Shown here piece by piece: positions 1 to 8,228 of a DNA stretch of 13,298 nucleotides. The translations under genes were made by a program, and so were the position numbers. The stretch is from Crocinitomix sp. (GTDB lineage Bacteria > Bacteroidota > Bacteroidia > Flavobacteriales_D > Crocinitomicaceae), in contig JADZFJ010000291.1 of assembly GCA_020849935.1 (NCBI GenBank), positions 1 to 13,298 of the forward strand. The letters run 5' to 3'. The first letter of the stretch is position 1. Each line of letters begins with the position of its first letter. The notes beneath the pieces are model-generated. The model had not been told where the DNA came from, ran no database searches, and worked only from the letters and a program-made list of their open reading frames with translations.

Positions 1-130
1 AACACGTTAAGAAAATATATTTTTTTCATTTTATTTTAATGATTACACATTGCAAAGTAACTAAATATTTTAATTTAATCTTTTGATAGGTATGATTTTA
101 TGACAATTCTATTTAACATTTCAATTAAAA

Positions 131-445
131 TCATTTCTCCCTGCCGGTCAATTCACCTGTTTCTTTCTTGCGATAAATTCGATCGAGCAATTGGGTGATT
201 ACTAAATAAGGAAGTAAACAAATGAACAAGATCAGTGCATAACCGAATATGGTGAGGAAAACTGTCCATTCTTCGAAATAACCATCGAACCACGAAATTT
301 GCAGGTTTACAAGGATTTGGTATAGATTTCCTAAGTAAATAATTACTAGAACGAACAGTGATAAGGATAATATGGCCAAAATTGTATTGATCCAACCGGG
401 AATTTTTAGCTTTTTAAAGGTTGTATCGGGATTTGATGTTGACAT
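131..445 (-). CDS. Small two-helix membrane protein, paralogue of its upstream neighbour
   Basis: This is a 104-residue protein of unknown function that I do not recognise as a named family. It has a short polar N-terminus, a hydrophobic segment at about residues 18-41, a loop containing QISWFDGY (about 49-56), a second hydrophobic segment at about 62-86, and a basic tail with RKK. This predicts an inner-membrane protein with two helices. It aligns along its length with the protein at 469-780: both share an IP.W entry, IYLGN at the end of helix 1, QISWFDGY, and ICLLP in helix 2, with roughly 40% identity by eye. The two genes are 23 bases apart on the same strand and are probably co-transcribed, with this one second. 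A tandem duplication is the simplest origin. No enzymatic residues stand out. Confidence 0.75.
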   Translation of the reverse strand: MSTSNPDTTFKKLKIPGWINTILAILSLSLFVLVIIYLGNLYQILVNLQISWFDGYFEEWTVFLTIFGYALILFICLLPYLVITQLLDRIYRKKETGELTGREK

Positions 446-468
446 GGTTTAAAAAAAATTAGAACGTA

Positions 469-780
469 TTAGTTCGGTTCTTTTGAATTTTTAATCGATT
501 TGTTTTCATAAAACTTCCGAACAATAGACAATAAAAAAATACCTGGGAGGAGACAAATAACCAATACCAATAAATAAACTAGCATCATCAATAAAAAAGT
601 TAGGATGACATAATACCCATCAAACCAAGAGATTTGAACATCGGCAATCATTTCATAAACATTGCCTAGGTAAATTGCAATAAAAACAAAAAGTACCAAA
701 AAAGGGACAATTATTAATACACGAACCCAAGCTGGGATGATTAGGTTTTTATTGTATTGATCTGAGTTGTTAGCGGTCAT
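469..780 (-). CDS. Small two-helix membrane protein, first of a tandem pair
   Basis: This 103-residue protein of unknown function has two hydrophobic segments (about residues 18-42 and 58-86). The loop between them carries QISWFDGY, and the tail is charged and lysine-rich. It is a paralogue of the product at 131-445, with the motifs IYLGN, QISWFDGY and ICLLP in matching positions. Conservation of the loop motif against otherwise drifting helices suggests the loop is the functional part, perhaps a contact site on one face of the membrane (inference). It is the promoter-proximal gene of the pair, and the 124-base spacer to its right should hold the promoter. I see only an imperfect TATCTTTC box there (802-809, minus strand). 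Its role could be structural or regulatory, and nothing in the sequence decides this. Confidence 0.75.
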   Translation of the reverse strand: MTANNSDQYNKNLIIPAWVRVLIIVPFLVLFVFIAIYLGNVYEMIADVQISWFDGYYVILTFLLMMLVYLLVLVICLLPGIFLLSIVRKFYENKSIKNSKEPN

Positions 781-904
781 AAATGTAAATTGAAATTTCA
801 GGAAAGATAATATGTTTCCTCGAAAATTAATGTTTGCCTGTTAAGCTTTTGGTTTAAAATTGATTAACAGATGTTTACATCGAATTTTGAGCCTGATCAC
901 AAAA

Positions 905-1630
905 TTAATTCTTCACTACTTTTATCCTTTCTTTGATTTCTCCATTTCGAATACAGACGAAATATACACCTGCTTGTAAGAATTGTGCGTTGATTAATTT
1001 GGGCTCATTTACTTTGATCACTTGTTCTTCGATGACAGTGCGACCAGTGACATCTTCGACCGCCATATATACTTCGCCGAGGCATTTTTTCTCGAGAAGC
1101 ACTGTGAATTCGTTGGCAAAAGGATTTGGAAAGACATCGGCGATGATACAAATATCTTCATTTTCAGTGGTTGCGCTATCTGCTGCTACCCGCATTTCCG
1201 CGAATCCAGTGCATTCACCTCCGTAGTTTGAAATGACGGTGAACAATAAAAATCGTGCTTTGATTCCTGCTAAATTGGCAACGAGATCTCCTTCATACGT
1301 CGGAATGCCGGGCGCTTTTGGAAAGGTCACTTCGCCAAATTCGGTCCATTTTTCTCCATCTAAGGAATAATCAATCATGACTTTTTCAGCACCATCCAAT
1401 AATAAATCCGGATCATTTACATTCCAAATTTTCAATTCATTCAGTAGATACGGCACTCCAAAATCATACGAAATCCAATGCGAATCGCCACGTAAGGTGT
1501 TCGGATTTACTTTTGTTTCGCATGAAAGCCAGCCATCAAACCAAGTGGTGCTGTGACGATCCGGAAAACATTGACCAAAAATCAAGGTAGAATTTAAGAG
1601 CAATACAAGAAAATAAATACTTTTTTTCAT
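905..1630 (-). CDS. Secreted discoidin-like (F5/8 type C) protein with T9SS type A sorting domain
   Basis: The 241-residue precursor has a Sec signal peptide (residues 1-19, basic start, hydrophobic core, cleavage probably before Q20). Residues about 21-150 resemble an F5/8 type C/discoidin jelly roll, a fold that often binds sugars or lipids. Typical features are WISYDFG (52-58), a strand with SLDGEKWTEFG (89-99) and the closing YGGECTGFAEMRV (136-148). After a short linker, residues about 160-241 match a T9SS type A sorting domain, beginning VFPNPFANEFTV and ending in short strands with a lysine-rich terminus. The mature protein should therefore cross the outer membrane by type IX secretion and be surface-attached or released. 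It lies only 3 bases downstream of the DUF1501 gene, so co-expression is likely. No catalytic domain is visible, so an adhesive or binding role is inferred. Confidence 0.82.
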   Translation of the reverse strand: MKKSIYFLVLLLNSTLIFGQCFPDRHSTTWFDGWLSCETKVNPNTLRGDSHWISYDFGVPYLLNELKIWNVNDPDLLLDGAEKVMIDYSLDGEKWTEFGEVTFPKAPGIPTYEGDLVANLAGIKARFLLFTVISNYGGECTGFAEMRVAADSATTENEDICIIADVFPNPFANEFTVLLEKKCLGEVYMAVEDVTGRTVIEEQVIKVNEPKLINAQFLQAGVYFVCIRNGEIKERIKVVKN

Positions 1631-1633
1631 AAT

Positions 1634-3031
1634 TTACATATTCATGAATCCAATTGGTGGAGCGTCGGTGGATAAATCTGCAACCGTGTGGAAATTGCCA
1701 AGATTTGGAAAAATACTTAACAAATCTGAAGGTGGAACGCCGTACCAAAGGGCTAATTCGGCAAACATTGAATCGGTGGCGGTGGTTGGCACCATAATTC
1801 CACTCGGTAAATAATTCGGTCCGTCAATAACTAACGAAGGATAGGTGCCGTAAATTTGTCCACCATTTACATTTCCGCCCATCACCAAGGTGTTTCCACC
1901 CCAACCATGATCGCTTCCATTTCCGTTGGACTGTAAGGTTCGTGCAAATTCTGATCCTACAAAGGTGGTGACATCGTTAAATACACCTAATTCGTTGAGT
2001 ACATTTTTAAATTCGACCAAGGCATTGTTGACCACTGTTAATTTTTCTGCTTGCTCAGTGATTAATTGGTCGTGATGATCCCACCCGTCATATAGAACGA
2101 AGAAAATTTGACGCTCGAATCCTAAACTTTCGCGTGCTGCAATGGTTTTGGCAATGATTTTTAATTCTTGAGACAAGCTTTCATCAGAGAAAACAGTTGC
2201 AAATTCAGGTATAACATCCAAAGCCTCTTTAAATTCGGCGCCAGCCTCAATCGAATCGTGTAAGACATTGGCGTAGGTATTTTGGAAAGGATCCCCAAAA
2301 TTAAAGTTTAGTAATGAATCTACCGCAGTGCGACGATCGGGATTGTGGCCCCAGTCCGCATTGTAATTAATTGGTAAGGTCGGACCCGATTCGTTCATGG
2401 AAAACGGAAGGGTTGTTAATCCATTTTGAAAAATATTGTTCCCAGACAATGAAACGTTCATTGAAATTTTGTCGTTGGTGTTGGTATATCCTAATAAATC
2501 AGCCATATAACCTCCCCAACCTTTGCTCACTCGTTCATTTGCACGCGCTGATTGCCAATGTTGGAATTGGTCGATATGAGAAAATAAACCTAAGGGTAAA
2601 TTACTCTCTGAATAATAATCAGCAACAGTGGTGGGTTGAACCAAAGTTCCAATATTCGATAAAAAGGCCAGATCGCCAGCATTGTACATGTCACGAACGT
2701 CGGGCATACTTGGATTTAACCCAAAATCACCCGAACCAATGGGCAATAAATCGGGTTGTAATAAAGCCAAATTTGAACGGGTATTGAAATAATCAGTGTA
2801 TTCCGTTAAGGTGTTCGGAATAAGCATGTTGAAAGAATCATTTCCACCATGTAAAAAGACACAAACGATGGCTTTATAATTGCCAAATGGTGGAGGAGGA
2901 GGTGAACTTAAAATTGAGTTAATCGATTTTAGTTTCGCCAATGCCGACAAAGGAGATGCCAAGCCGAATGCCGAGGCAACGCCTAACTGTCTCAAAAATT
3001 TTCGACGGGTATTTTCAAAATTATGATCCAT
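1634..3031 (-). CDS. DUF1501 family exported protein with twin-arginine signal
   Basis: This 465-residue protein belongs to the DUF1501 family, which is related to the sulfatase/alkaline phosphatase superfamily (established knowledge). The N-terminus is a Tat signal: TRRKFL at residues 8-13, then a mildly hydrophobic stretch ending ALA at about 30-32, followed by a short proline run (54-58). Family landmarks are VFLHGGNDSFN (58-68), YDGWDHHDQ (314-322), GSEFART (359-365) and SDHGWGGN (373-380). The Asp and His residues in these motifs are in positions suitable for metal binding. Tat export suggests the protein folds, perhaps around a metal, before crossing the inner membrane. Its gene follows the DUF1800 gene by 8 bases and precedes the discoidin/T9SS gene by 3. 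DUF1501 and DUF1800 genes are frequent neighbours in Bacteroidota, but their joint biochemical role is unknown. The length is normal for the family. Confidence 0.88.
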   Translation of the reverse strand: MDHNFENTRRKFLRQLGVASAFGLASPLSALAKLKSINSILSSPPPPPFGNYKAIVCVFLHGGNDSFNMLIPNTLTEYTDYFNTRSNLALLQPDLLPIGSGDFGLNPSMPDVRDMYNAGDLAFLSNIGTLVQPTTVADYYSESNLPLGLFSHIDQFQHWQSARANERVSKGWGGYMADLLGYTNTNDKISMNVSLSGNNIFQNGLTTLPFSMNESGPTLPINYNADWGHNPDRRTAVDSLLNFNFGDPFQNTYANVLHDSIEAGAEFKEALDVIPEFATVFSDESLSQELKIIAKTIAARESLGFERQIFFVLYDGWDHHDQLITEQAEKLTVVNNALVEFKNVLNELGVFNDVTTFVGSEFARTLQSNGNGSDHGWGGNTLVMGGNVNGGQIYGTYPSLVIDGPNYLPSGIMVPTTATDSMFAELALWYGVPPSDLLSIFPNLGNFHTVADLSTDAPPIGFMNM

Positions 3032-3039
3032 AAAATCGG

Positions 3040-4854
3040 TTATTTTTGAATGTTATAATCTGGACTAATTAATACCAAATAAGCAGCTAATTGAATTCGC
3101 TCTGCTAAGCCATAAACGGTAACTGGATATTTATCAATGGTTTCTTTGATGATGCCGCGCGAACGTTCAGAGAGTTGGCCATGACACAAATAAATATCTA
3201 ATTGATCGAGTAGGGCGTCTGAATCTTTGGCGTATTCGTATAAACGTGTTAAGTTGGTGGCTACTACGTTATCATAACCTTCTGGCACACTTTCTTCGGT
3301 ACAAGCGGAAAGGTATTCATATTCAATCCAATAATACACCCAATTGGCATAATTGATTCCTGTGCGTGAATTGTGGATCTCGAATTCAGGTCCAACCAAA
3401 CCGGCATCTAACAATTCGCCATTTGGGCTAAAATTAGGACTGAAAAAATTGAATACGGTGGGCGAATGTAAAGGAAATTGATCAACATCGTTGCTATACG
3501 AATACGAGAGATTCCAATAACGATCGTCGTAAGGAGAAAATCCACCGAAATGTCTTGCGACGGTGGTGTAACGCACGATTGGTTCTCTTAATTTTCCTTG
3601 CAATGGATCAGAAATTGATTCGCATGAACGTGCTTCGGGATGAAGAAGAATTGCTTTGAGCATAGCACCTAAATCACCACGAACACCAGCACCATTGTCG
3701 TTAAAGATGCCAGCAATTTCAGAGATATATTCAGGACTTGGGTTTGATTTGACAAAATGTTGAATTAGACGTTTGGCCATAAAAGGGCCTACATTTGGGT
3801 GATAGAACAAATTGTCTAAAGCCGCATCGATGTCTTCCAAACCTGTTTGGCCGTCAGGTACTACTAATCCGTTGAGCAGGTATTTTGGACCTTCTTCATG
3901 AAATTCATCAAACATTTTCATGGGGACAGTGACATCGGCAATGTAAAGACTGTTGGTGAAATTTGGTTCTTCTCCGTCAATTCGGCCTCCAATGCTTAAT
4001 CCTGTAAAGATTTTTGCAAATTCTTTGATGTCATCGTTGTCATACGTTGGAATTGTATGGCCGCTTTCATCCAATTTGTACGAACCATCCTGATTTAATT
4101 CATACAATCCAATTGAAAACAATTGCATGATTTCACGGGCATAATTTTGATCAGGATTGGTATTTTCTTCTGGATTTGATTTAGCGTTGTTCAAATGACT
4201 TAAATATCGTCCCATGGCAGGACTGAGGGTAACATCTTCCAATAAATCGCGGTAATTTCCAAAAGCATGTTTGGTCAATAAATCGTAATAAACCGCCATG
4301 GCTAAACCATAAGAGGTTAAGTCAGATTCGGCTGAAATGACAAAGATTTCGCTCAAAGCATAGGCCATTCGTTGTCTCAACAGGTCTTTTCCTAAGATGG
4401 TATTTTCCCACCACGCATAATCCATGTGTACCCAATTGGCGCGATATGCAAAATCAACCGAATCTCCTCCTTCATTTAAAAAAATAGTGAAAGTAGTATT
4501 GTAAATTTCTTCGACGGCTGGGGCAAGATAATTTGCTGGTGTGGCGTATTGATCGGCAATCCATTTTTCAATGCCCACTTCTACCACCTTGTCAACAAGG
4601 GTAGGGTCGGCACCAAAGGTAGCTTGGGATAAAAAGCGGGTCGCTTCGATTCGTTTGGCATCCAGTCCATTGCCATTGATAGTGTTTGAACCGGAAGCTG
4701 TAAAAGCTCCGTCATAAATTTTGGCGTCGTTACTCGAACTCACTTGAATTCCAGTGGCATTGCCTCCACCAAGGTATTTTTGGGTAGTTTGACCATGAGA
4801 AATCCAAATACTCGCACAACTTAAAACAAGAGTAAAAACAACCTTCATACGCAC
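3040..4854 (-). CDS. DUF1800 family exported protein
   Basis: This 604-residue protein is of the DUF1800 family. It begins with a Sec-type signal peptide (about residues 1-21, with SHGQ near the cleavage site), followed by a glycine/serine-rich linker of about 45 residues. The DUF1800 core starts at RFLSQATFGAD (73-83). Further family hallmarks are the NYAREIMQLFSIGLYEL stretch (237-253), FAKIFTGLS (279-287), a region with HPNVGPFMAKRLIQHFV, and FNFFSPN. It ends with LISPDYNIQ, a usual family terminus, so the gene looks complete. No T9SS tail is present, so the product is predicted to be periplasmic or surface-associated by another route. The gene is the first of a tight three-gene cluster (DUF1800, DUF1501, discoidin/T9SS). 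An alternative start two codons downstream (Met3) cannot be excluded. The function is unknown despite wide conservation. Confidence 0.9.
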   Translation of the reverse strand: MRMKVVFTLVLSCASIWISHGQTTQKYLGGGNATGIQVSSSNDAKIYDGAFTASGSNTINGNGLDAKRIEATRFLSQATFGADPTLVDKVVEVGIEKWIADQYATPANYLAPAVEEIYNTTFTIFLNEGGDSVDFAYRANWVHMDYAWWENTILGKDLLRQRMAYALSEIFVISAESDLTSYGLAMAVYYDLLTKHAFGNYRDLLEDVTLSPAMGRYLSHLNNAKSNPEENTNPDQNYAREIMQLFSIGLYELNQDGSYKLDESGHTIPTYDNDDIKEFAKIFTGLSIGGRIDGEEPNFTNSLYIADVTVPMKMFDEFHEEGPKYLLNGLVVPDGQTGLEDIDAALDNLFYHPNVGPFMAKRLIQHFVKSNPSPEYISEIAGIFNDNGAGVRGDLGAMLKAILLHPEARSCESISDPLQGKLREPIVRYTTVARHFGGFSPYDDRYWNLSYSYSNDVDQFPLHSPTVFNFFSPNFSPNGELLDAGLVGPEFEIHNSRTGINYANWVYYWIEYEYLSACTEESVPEGYDNVVATNLTRLYEYAKDSDALLDQLDIYLCHGQLSERSRGIIKETIDKYPVTVYGLAERIQLAAYLVLISPDYNIQK

Positions 4855-4919
4855 TCAAATAAATTTCAGTTAAGGTAATTTATTTTTGGATATGAACCAA
4901 TGTTGATGGTGTTAAATTT

Positions 4920-5843
4920 TTACAATTTTTCCATCAATACACGGTAGAGTTCGATCATGGCTGCTAGATCAGATTTGTGAACACGTTCGTGTGGGGTGTG
5001 GACATTATCTTCAGGCGCACCAATAAAACACCAATCGAAAGGTAAATCGCTTTTTTGTAACATGGTGCCATCACTGCCTCCGGCGCTTTCAACTTCTAAT
5101 TGGAAATCGATGGTGGTTTCTTTTGCAATTTGGATGATTTTATTGAGGTAAGATCGACGTGGAATGCCTTGGTCGCGCATAGAAATGGCCACTCCTTTTC
5201 CATGTTCAACGCCTTTGGTGACCCAGGTAATGTCAGAAATGAGGGCTTGTTTTAACCCATAATTTTCGTGCAAAAAGCGTCCTAAAAAGCCAACCGATCC
5301 GCCTCCATGCTCCTCGTAAGTTGAAAAGACGATTGCGCCATTGTTCAGTGTTTTCGCCACTTGAAGTGCTACCCAAACTCCTAAACGGTTATCCATGTAA
5401 GGTGATTCGATAAACGTATCTGTTTGAATGAAGTTTGGTTTAAAGGTAAGAATTGTTCCGCGGTCGATGGTTCGCTCAAACACACATTTTAAGCTGGTGG
5501 TATCGTCTTCATTTTCAATGACCATTAGTTCCGTTTCGATTTCGCCCAAACTATCCGAACCAACTAATGACATTCCATCAATGATCGCTGGTCCTCCAAT
5601 GCGAATGAGTTGATTATCATAACCTACAGTGAAACCAATGGAATCAATATGTGCAAAAATGGCGGTTTTAGGTTGACCAAAAACCAAGATCAAGGCATCT
5701 TGAAAACCGTCACCAAAATGAAGCGTTGGTTGAACTTTCCAATTGGCTTTGTTTGTTTGGACATAATCAACTAAAAAATCGCACATGTTTCCTTCATCGC
5801 CACTGGCGCTGCGAATGGCAACTAATTCTTCTAATAATTTCAT
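4920..5843 (-). CDS. M42-like (co-catalytic zinc) aminopeptidase / M20-M42 metallohydrolase
   Basis: This 307-residue protein is a predicted cytosolic dizinc peptidase. Its motifs follow the M42/M28-type order: AHIDSIGF with H65 and D67, MDNRLG with bridging D151, STYEEHGGGS with the catalytic/metal pair E177-E178, SDITW with D204, and NVHTPHE with H282. There is no signal peptide. It is somewhat short for M42 enzymes (about 340-360 residues), but all metal positions appear present, so it is probably active. The likely reaction is removal of N-terminal residues from peptides; the true substrate is not readable from sequence. The gene lies 9 bases downstream of the YigZ-family gene, indicating co-transcription, and 65 bases upstream of the DUF1800 gene. 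A deacylase or other M20-clan hydrolase function is an alternative. Confidence 0.85.
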   Translation of the reverse strand: MKLLEELVAIRSASGDEGNMCDFLVDYVQTNKANWKVQPTLHFGDGFQDALILVFGQPKTAIFAHIDSIGFTVGYDNQLIRIGGPAIIDGMSLVGSDSLGEIETELMVIENEDDTTSLKCVFERTIDRGTILTFKPNFIQTDTFIESPYMDNRLGVWVALQVAKTLNNGAIVFSTYEEHGGGSVGFLGRFLHENYGLKQALISDITWVTKGVEHGKGVAISMRDQGIPRRSYLNKIIQIAKETTIDFQLEVESAGGSDGTMLQKSDLPFDWCFIGAPEDNVHTPHERVHKSDLAAMIELYRVLMEKL

Positions 5844-5852
5844 AATAAGGTT

Positions 5853-6479
5853 TTAATCTTCGTTTTCGAGTAGGTTTATTTTGACGGTGTGCAACGGACT
5901 GAAGGTGGCGATTAATTTTTCCACCTCCGTGCGTTTTACTCCAACAAGTAGGTAAGGTGAATTTCCATCAACTCCTTGCGAGAGGATTTCAATGGAAAGT
6001 TTGTTTAACAAGTTCATTACAGCACCCGTTTCTGGATAAGTAAAGGTGATTTGGTAAGGAATTTGAATAATTTTTTCTTGAATTGTTGCGTTAAGCAAGG
6101 CTTCTTTTGAGCTTGTTTTATAAGCTGTTATCAATCCGCCAACACCTAAATTTGTACCGCCATAATAACGAACTATCGCGATGAGGACATTGGTTAATTG
6201 AAAGGAAAGGATTTGTCCAAAGATTGGTTTCCCGGCCGAATTTGCAGGTTCACCATCGTCGGAATAACGGTCGGAAAAATTAGTGGTTCCAAACCGCCAA
6301 GCAAAACAAACATGGCAAGCATTTCGATGTTCTTTTCGCAAGCGATCGAGGTGAGTTTTGGCCGTTTCTTTATTATCACATGGAAAAACAAAGGCTAAAA
6401 ATTTAGAGCCCTTTTCTTTGTAAAGTCCTTCACTAATGCCTGCTACTGTGAGGTAGGTGTCTTTTGATTGTTCCACCAA
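5853..6479 (-). CDS. YigZ/IMPACT family protein (UPF0029)
   Basis: This 208-residue soluble protein is of the YigZ family, related to the N-terminal part of the eukaryotic translation regulator IMPACT. Recognisable motifs are YKEKGSKFLAF (20-30), RNACHVCFAWRFG (52-64), SDDGEP (73-78) with AGKPI (82-86), and RYYGGTNLGVGGLITAY (104-120). The C-terminal 70 residues form the smaller second domain typical of bacterial members, which resembles ribosomal-type folds. The length matches the family. Biochemical function in bacteria is not firmly established; links to translation or nucleic-acid binding are suggested by the IMPACT relationship. The gene sits 12 bases downstream of the 512-residue helical protein gene and 9 bases upstream of the M42-like peptidase gene, in an apparent three-gene transcription unit. 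Confidence 0.92.
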   Translation of the reverse strand: MVEQSKDTYLTVAGISEGLYKEKGSKFLAFVFPCDNKETAKTHLDRLRKEHRNACHVCFAWRFGTTNFSDRYSDDGEPANSAGKPIFGQILSFQLTNVLIAIVRYYGGTNLGVGGLITAYKTSSKEALLNATIQEKIIQIPYQITFTYPETGAVMNLLNKLSIEILSQGVDGNSPYLLVGVKRTEVEKLIATFSPLHTVKINLLENED

Positions 6480-6491
6480 ACAAAGGTAAAT

Positions 6492-8030
6492 TTATTTCAT
6501 CAATCGCACCTTTTTGTACACGATTTCTTGAATTGGTTTGGTTTGTATTTTTCCTTCAAGCCAAGATAAAATATCTAGGTAGAGAAAAGATCTTTTTTCA
6601 TAGGCATGATTTTCAAGTGATTGAAGACGTTCGTGAAGTTCCTTAAACGCAATTTTTAATTGATAGGGATAAATGTGCTTTAAACTTCTTAAAAAGACAA
6701 TAATTTCGGCTTGAACTTGGTGCATGTCGTTCATTTTAAGCAAGAATTTAAAGGTTGAACGGATGAGTTCGTCGATTCTGTCGTCTTTGCCTAATTCGAA
6801 ATGGGAAATGAGGTTGAGAATTCGCGAATAACACAATAAATCTTCTCGCATGCCCAATTCTTTGTTCTGAATGATTTGCTGTAAATAGTGGATACTTCGT
6901 TCGAATTGATCGGCTCCGAAATGTAAACAGGCAAATTTGTAGTAAAAAACTAGTTGATGGTGAGGATCGATTTTTGTGCGGTGGTGCGCCATTTCAGCCT
7001 CAATGTCCGGAATGGATTTAATGCCTAATTCGAACGTACCATTGAGAAAATGAAGGTTGATTTCATTATAACTCAAGTATAAAAAACGCAGGACTCGGGT
7101 ATTGTCATTGACCACAAAATCGGAAGAGGTACTTTGTTTTTTAAAGAGTTGAAGCACTTCTTCAAAACGGCTGCGATAACGGAGGAAATAAAGCGATTCG
7201 AGTAAATAATTACTGCCTTTTAAATAAAAAACGGGATGATTAATTATAAAATTCGGGGTTGAATGAAATAAATCGACCCATTTAGAGGCGTATTTATAAC
7301 TTGACCTAAAATCTTGAATGATAAAACTATACCACAATTGCGCCATGTAAAAATAGAGCTTTTCACGGTTTCCGAGTTCGTTTAGGGTGAATTGTGGCAA
7401 ATGATACTGAAAATAGGCTTTTGTTCGTGCGTAATCATCTTCGTTTTTGGCGTACCCATTTTTTAAAAGAAAACTGTAAAGCTGAAGCGAAAGATTGGAC
7501 AATTTACTGGCTAAAAGATTTTTAACACTTAAATCTTTCGCTAAAATGGCCAAGTTATTGGCGCGAGAATCTAAACTGCGGGTGATGTATTGGGTTTCAA
7601 TGATTTTTTCAAATTCGACAATTTCAAAGGCAATGGTATTTTCTTCGTGTTGAATGGCGGTGATTTTCGCTTTATCTAATACTTTAATACTTTGCTGATA
7701 AAGTCCTTTATCATAAAGGATTGTAGCAAAATCTAATTGCTCGCGAATTTGAATTTGTGTGTTTTTTAGTTGGGGCGTGAGGCGTAAGCTGGTGAGGATT
7801 TGTTTGTAAAGATGTGCTTTGGAATTGGCCAATTGCGCCTTGGAAATACTCGTTTTTTCGATGATTTCCTTTTCGTTGTATTTCTCCATTTTATCTAAAA
7901 GGTTAAAGAGTTGGATAAATTTTGAATTGTCGTTGCCAGCCATGCGACCGACGTACAGTTTAAATTGTCGTTTTTCAGATTTATTTAACGCTTTGACGAG
8001 GGCAAAGAGGTGTGTTTTTGATGGTTTCAT
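6492..8030 (-). CDS. Conserved hypothetical helical-repeat protein
   Basis: This is a 512-residue cytosolic protein without signal peptide or membrane segments. It begins with a strongly conserved-looking helical N-terminus (SKTHLFALVKALNKSEKRQF, residues 4-23), followed by many amphipathic helices rich in Leu, Tyr and Phe. The pattern resembles TPR-like alpha-solenoids (for example the stretches around residues 95-160 and 230-400), but no clean TPR consensus repeats. I recognise the general type as a Bacteroidota protein usually left as hypothetical; no function is known to me. It is the first gene of the minus-strand unit, with a TATCTTTG box ending 18 bases before its start codon, and is followed closely by the yigZ-like gene. 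A scaffold or protein-interaction role is the best guess from the fold alone. Confidence 0.85.
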   Translation of the reverse strand: MKPSKTHLFALVKALNKSEKRQFKLYVGRMAGNDNSKFIQLFNLLDKMEKYNEKEIIEKTSISKAQLANSKAHLYKQILTSLRLTPQLKNTQIQIREQLDFATILYDKGLYQQSIKVLDKAKITAIQHEENTIAFEIVEFEKIIETQYITRSLDSRANNLAILAKDLSVKNLLASKLSNLSLQLYSFLLKNGYAKNEDDYARTKAYFQYHLPQFTLNELGNREKLYFYMAQLWYSFIIQDFRSSYKYASKWVDLFHSTPNFIINHPVFYLKGSNYLLESLYFLRYRSRFEEVLQLFKKQSTSSDFVVNDNTRVLRFLYLSYNEINLHFLNGTFELGIKSIPDIEAEMAHHRTKIDPHHQLVFYYKFACLHFGADQFERSIHYLQQIIQNKELGMREDLLCYSRILNLISHFELGKDDRIDELIRSTFKFLLKMNDMHQVQAEIIVFLRSLKHIYPYQLKIAFKELHERLQSLENHAYEKRSFLYLDILSWLEGKIQTKPIQEIVYKKVRLMK

Positions 8031-8047
8031 TTTAACTAGTTACGGGC

Positions 8048-8055
8048 CAAAGATA
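8048..8055 (-). promoter_or_regulatory. Bacteroidota-type -7 box for the 512-residue protein operon
   Basis: On the minus strand this reads TATCTTTG, an exact match to the TAnnTTTG box used by the primary sigma factor of Bacteroidota. It would place the transcription start about 10 bases upstream of the start codon at 8030. No TTG-type -33 element sits at the usual 19-20 base distance, so support rests on the -7 box and its position alone. Confidence 0.55.
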
Positions 8056-8187
8056 AGAAATATTTTTTTTGACTATTGGATATTTTAGACATATAATTTA
8101 TTATAATTTAATTGTTTAAGGTTAATTTATGAGTTTTGGACATCGGTGCTAATTTTTAATTGGTTAGACGGGTTGGATGGAGTGAAT

Positions 8188-8195
8188 TAAATTTG
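8188..8195 (+). promoter_or_regulatory. Candidate -7 box for the 79-residue ORF
   Basis: TAAATTTG is an exact TAnnTTTG match. It predicts transcription starting near 8202, about 27 bases before the ATG at 8229. It argues against the longer reading from the TTG at 8160, because the promoter would then lie inside the coding region. No well-spaced -33 element was found. Confidence 0.4.
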
Positions 8196-8228
8196 CAGCT
8201 ACAACAAACGAGTGAAAATAGACCAAGT

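Noticed and set aside
1..130. Additional gene or RNA at the left edge
   Set aside because: Very AT-rich with no open frame of note and no stable stem; nothing supportable.
2371..2787. 138-codon plus-strand ORF
   Set aside because: It lies entirely antisense to the well-supported DUF1501 gene and lacks any recognisable motif.
8160..8228. Longer N-terminus for the 79-residue ORF starting at TTG 8160
   Set aside because: An exact TAnnTTTG box at 8188-8195 lies inside the extension, and the extra residues look like random sequence; ATG 8229 is the better start.
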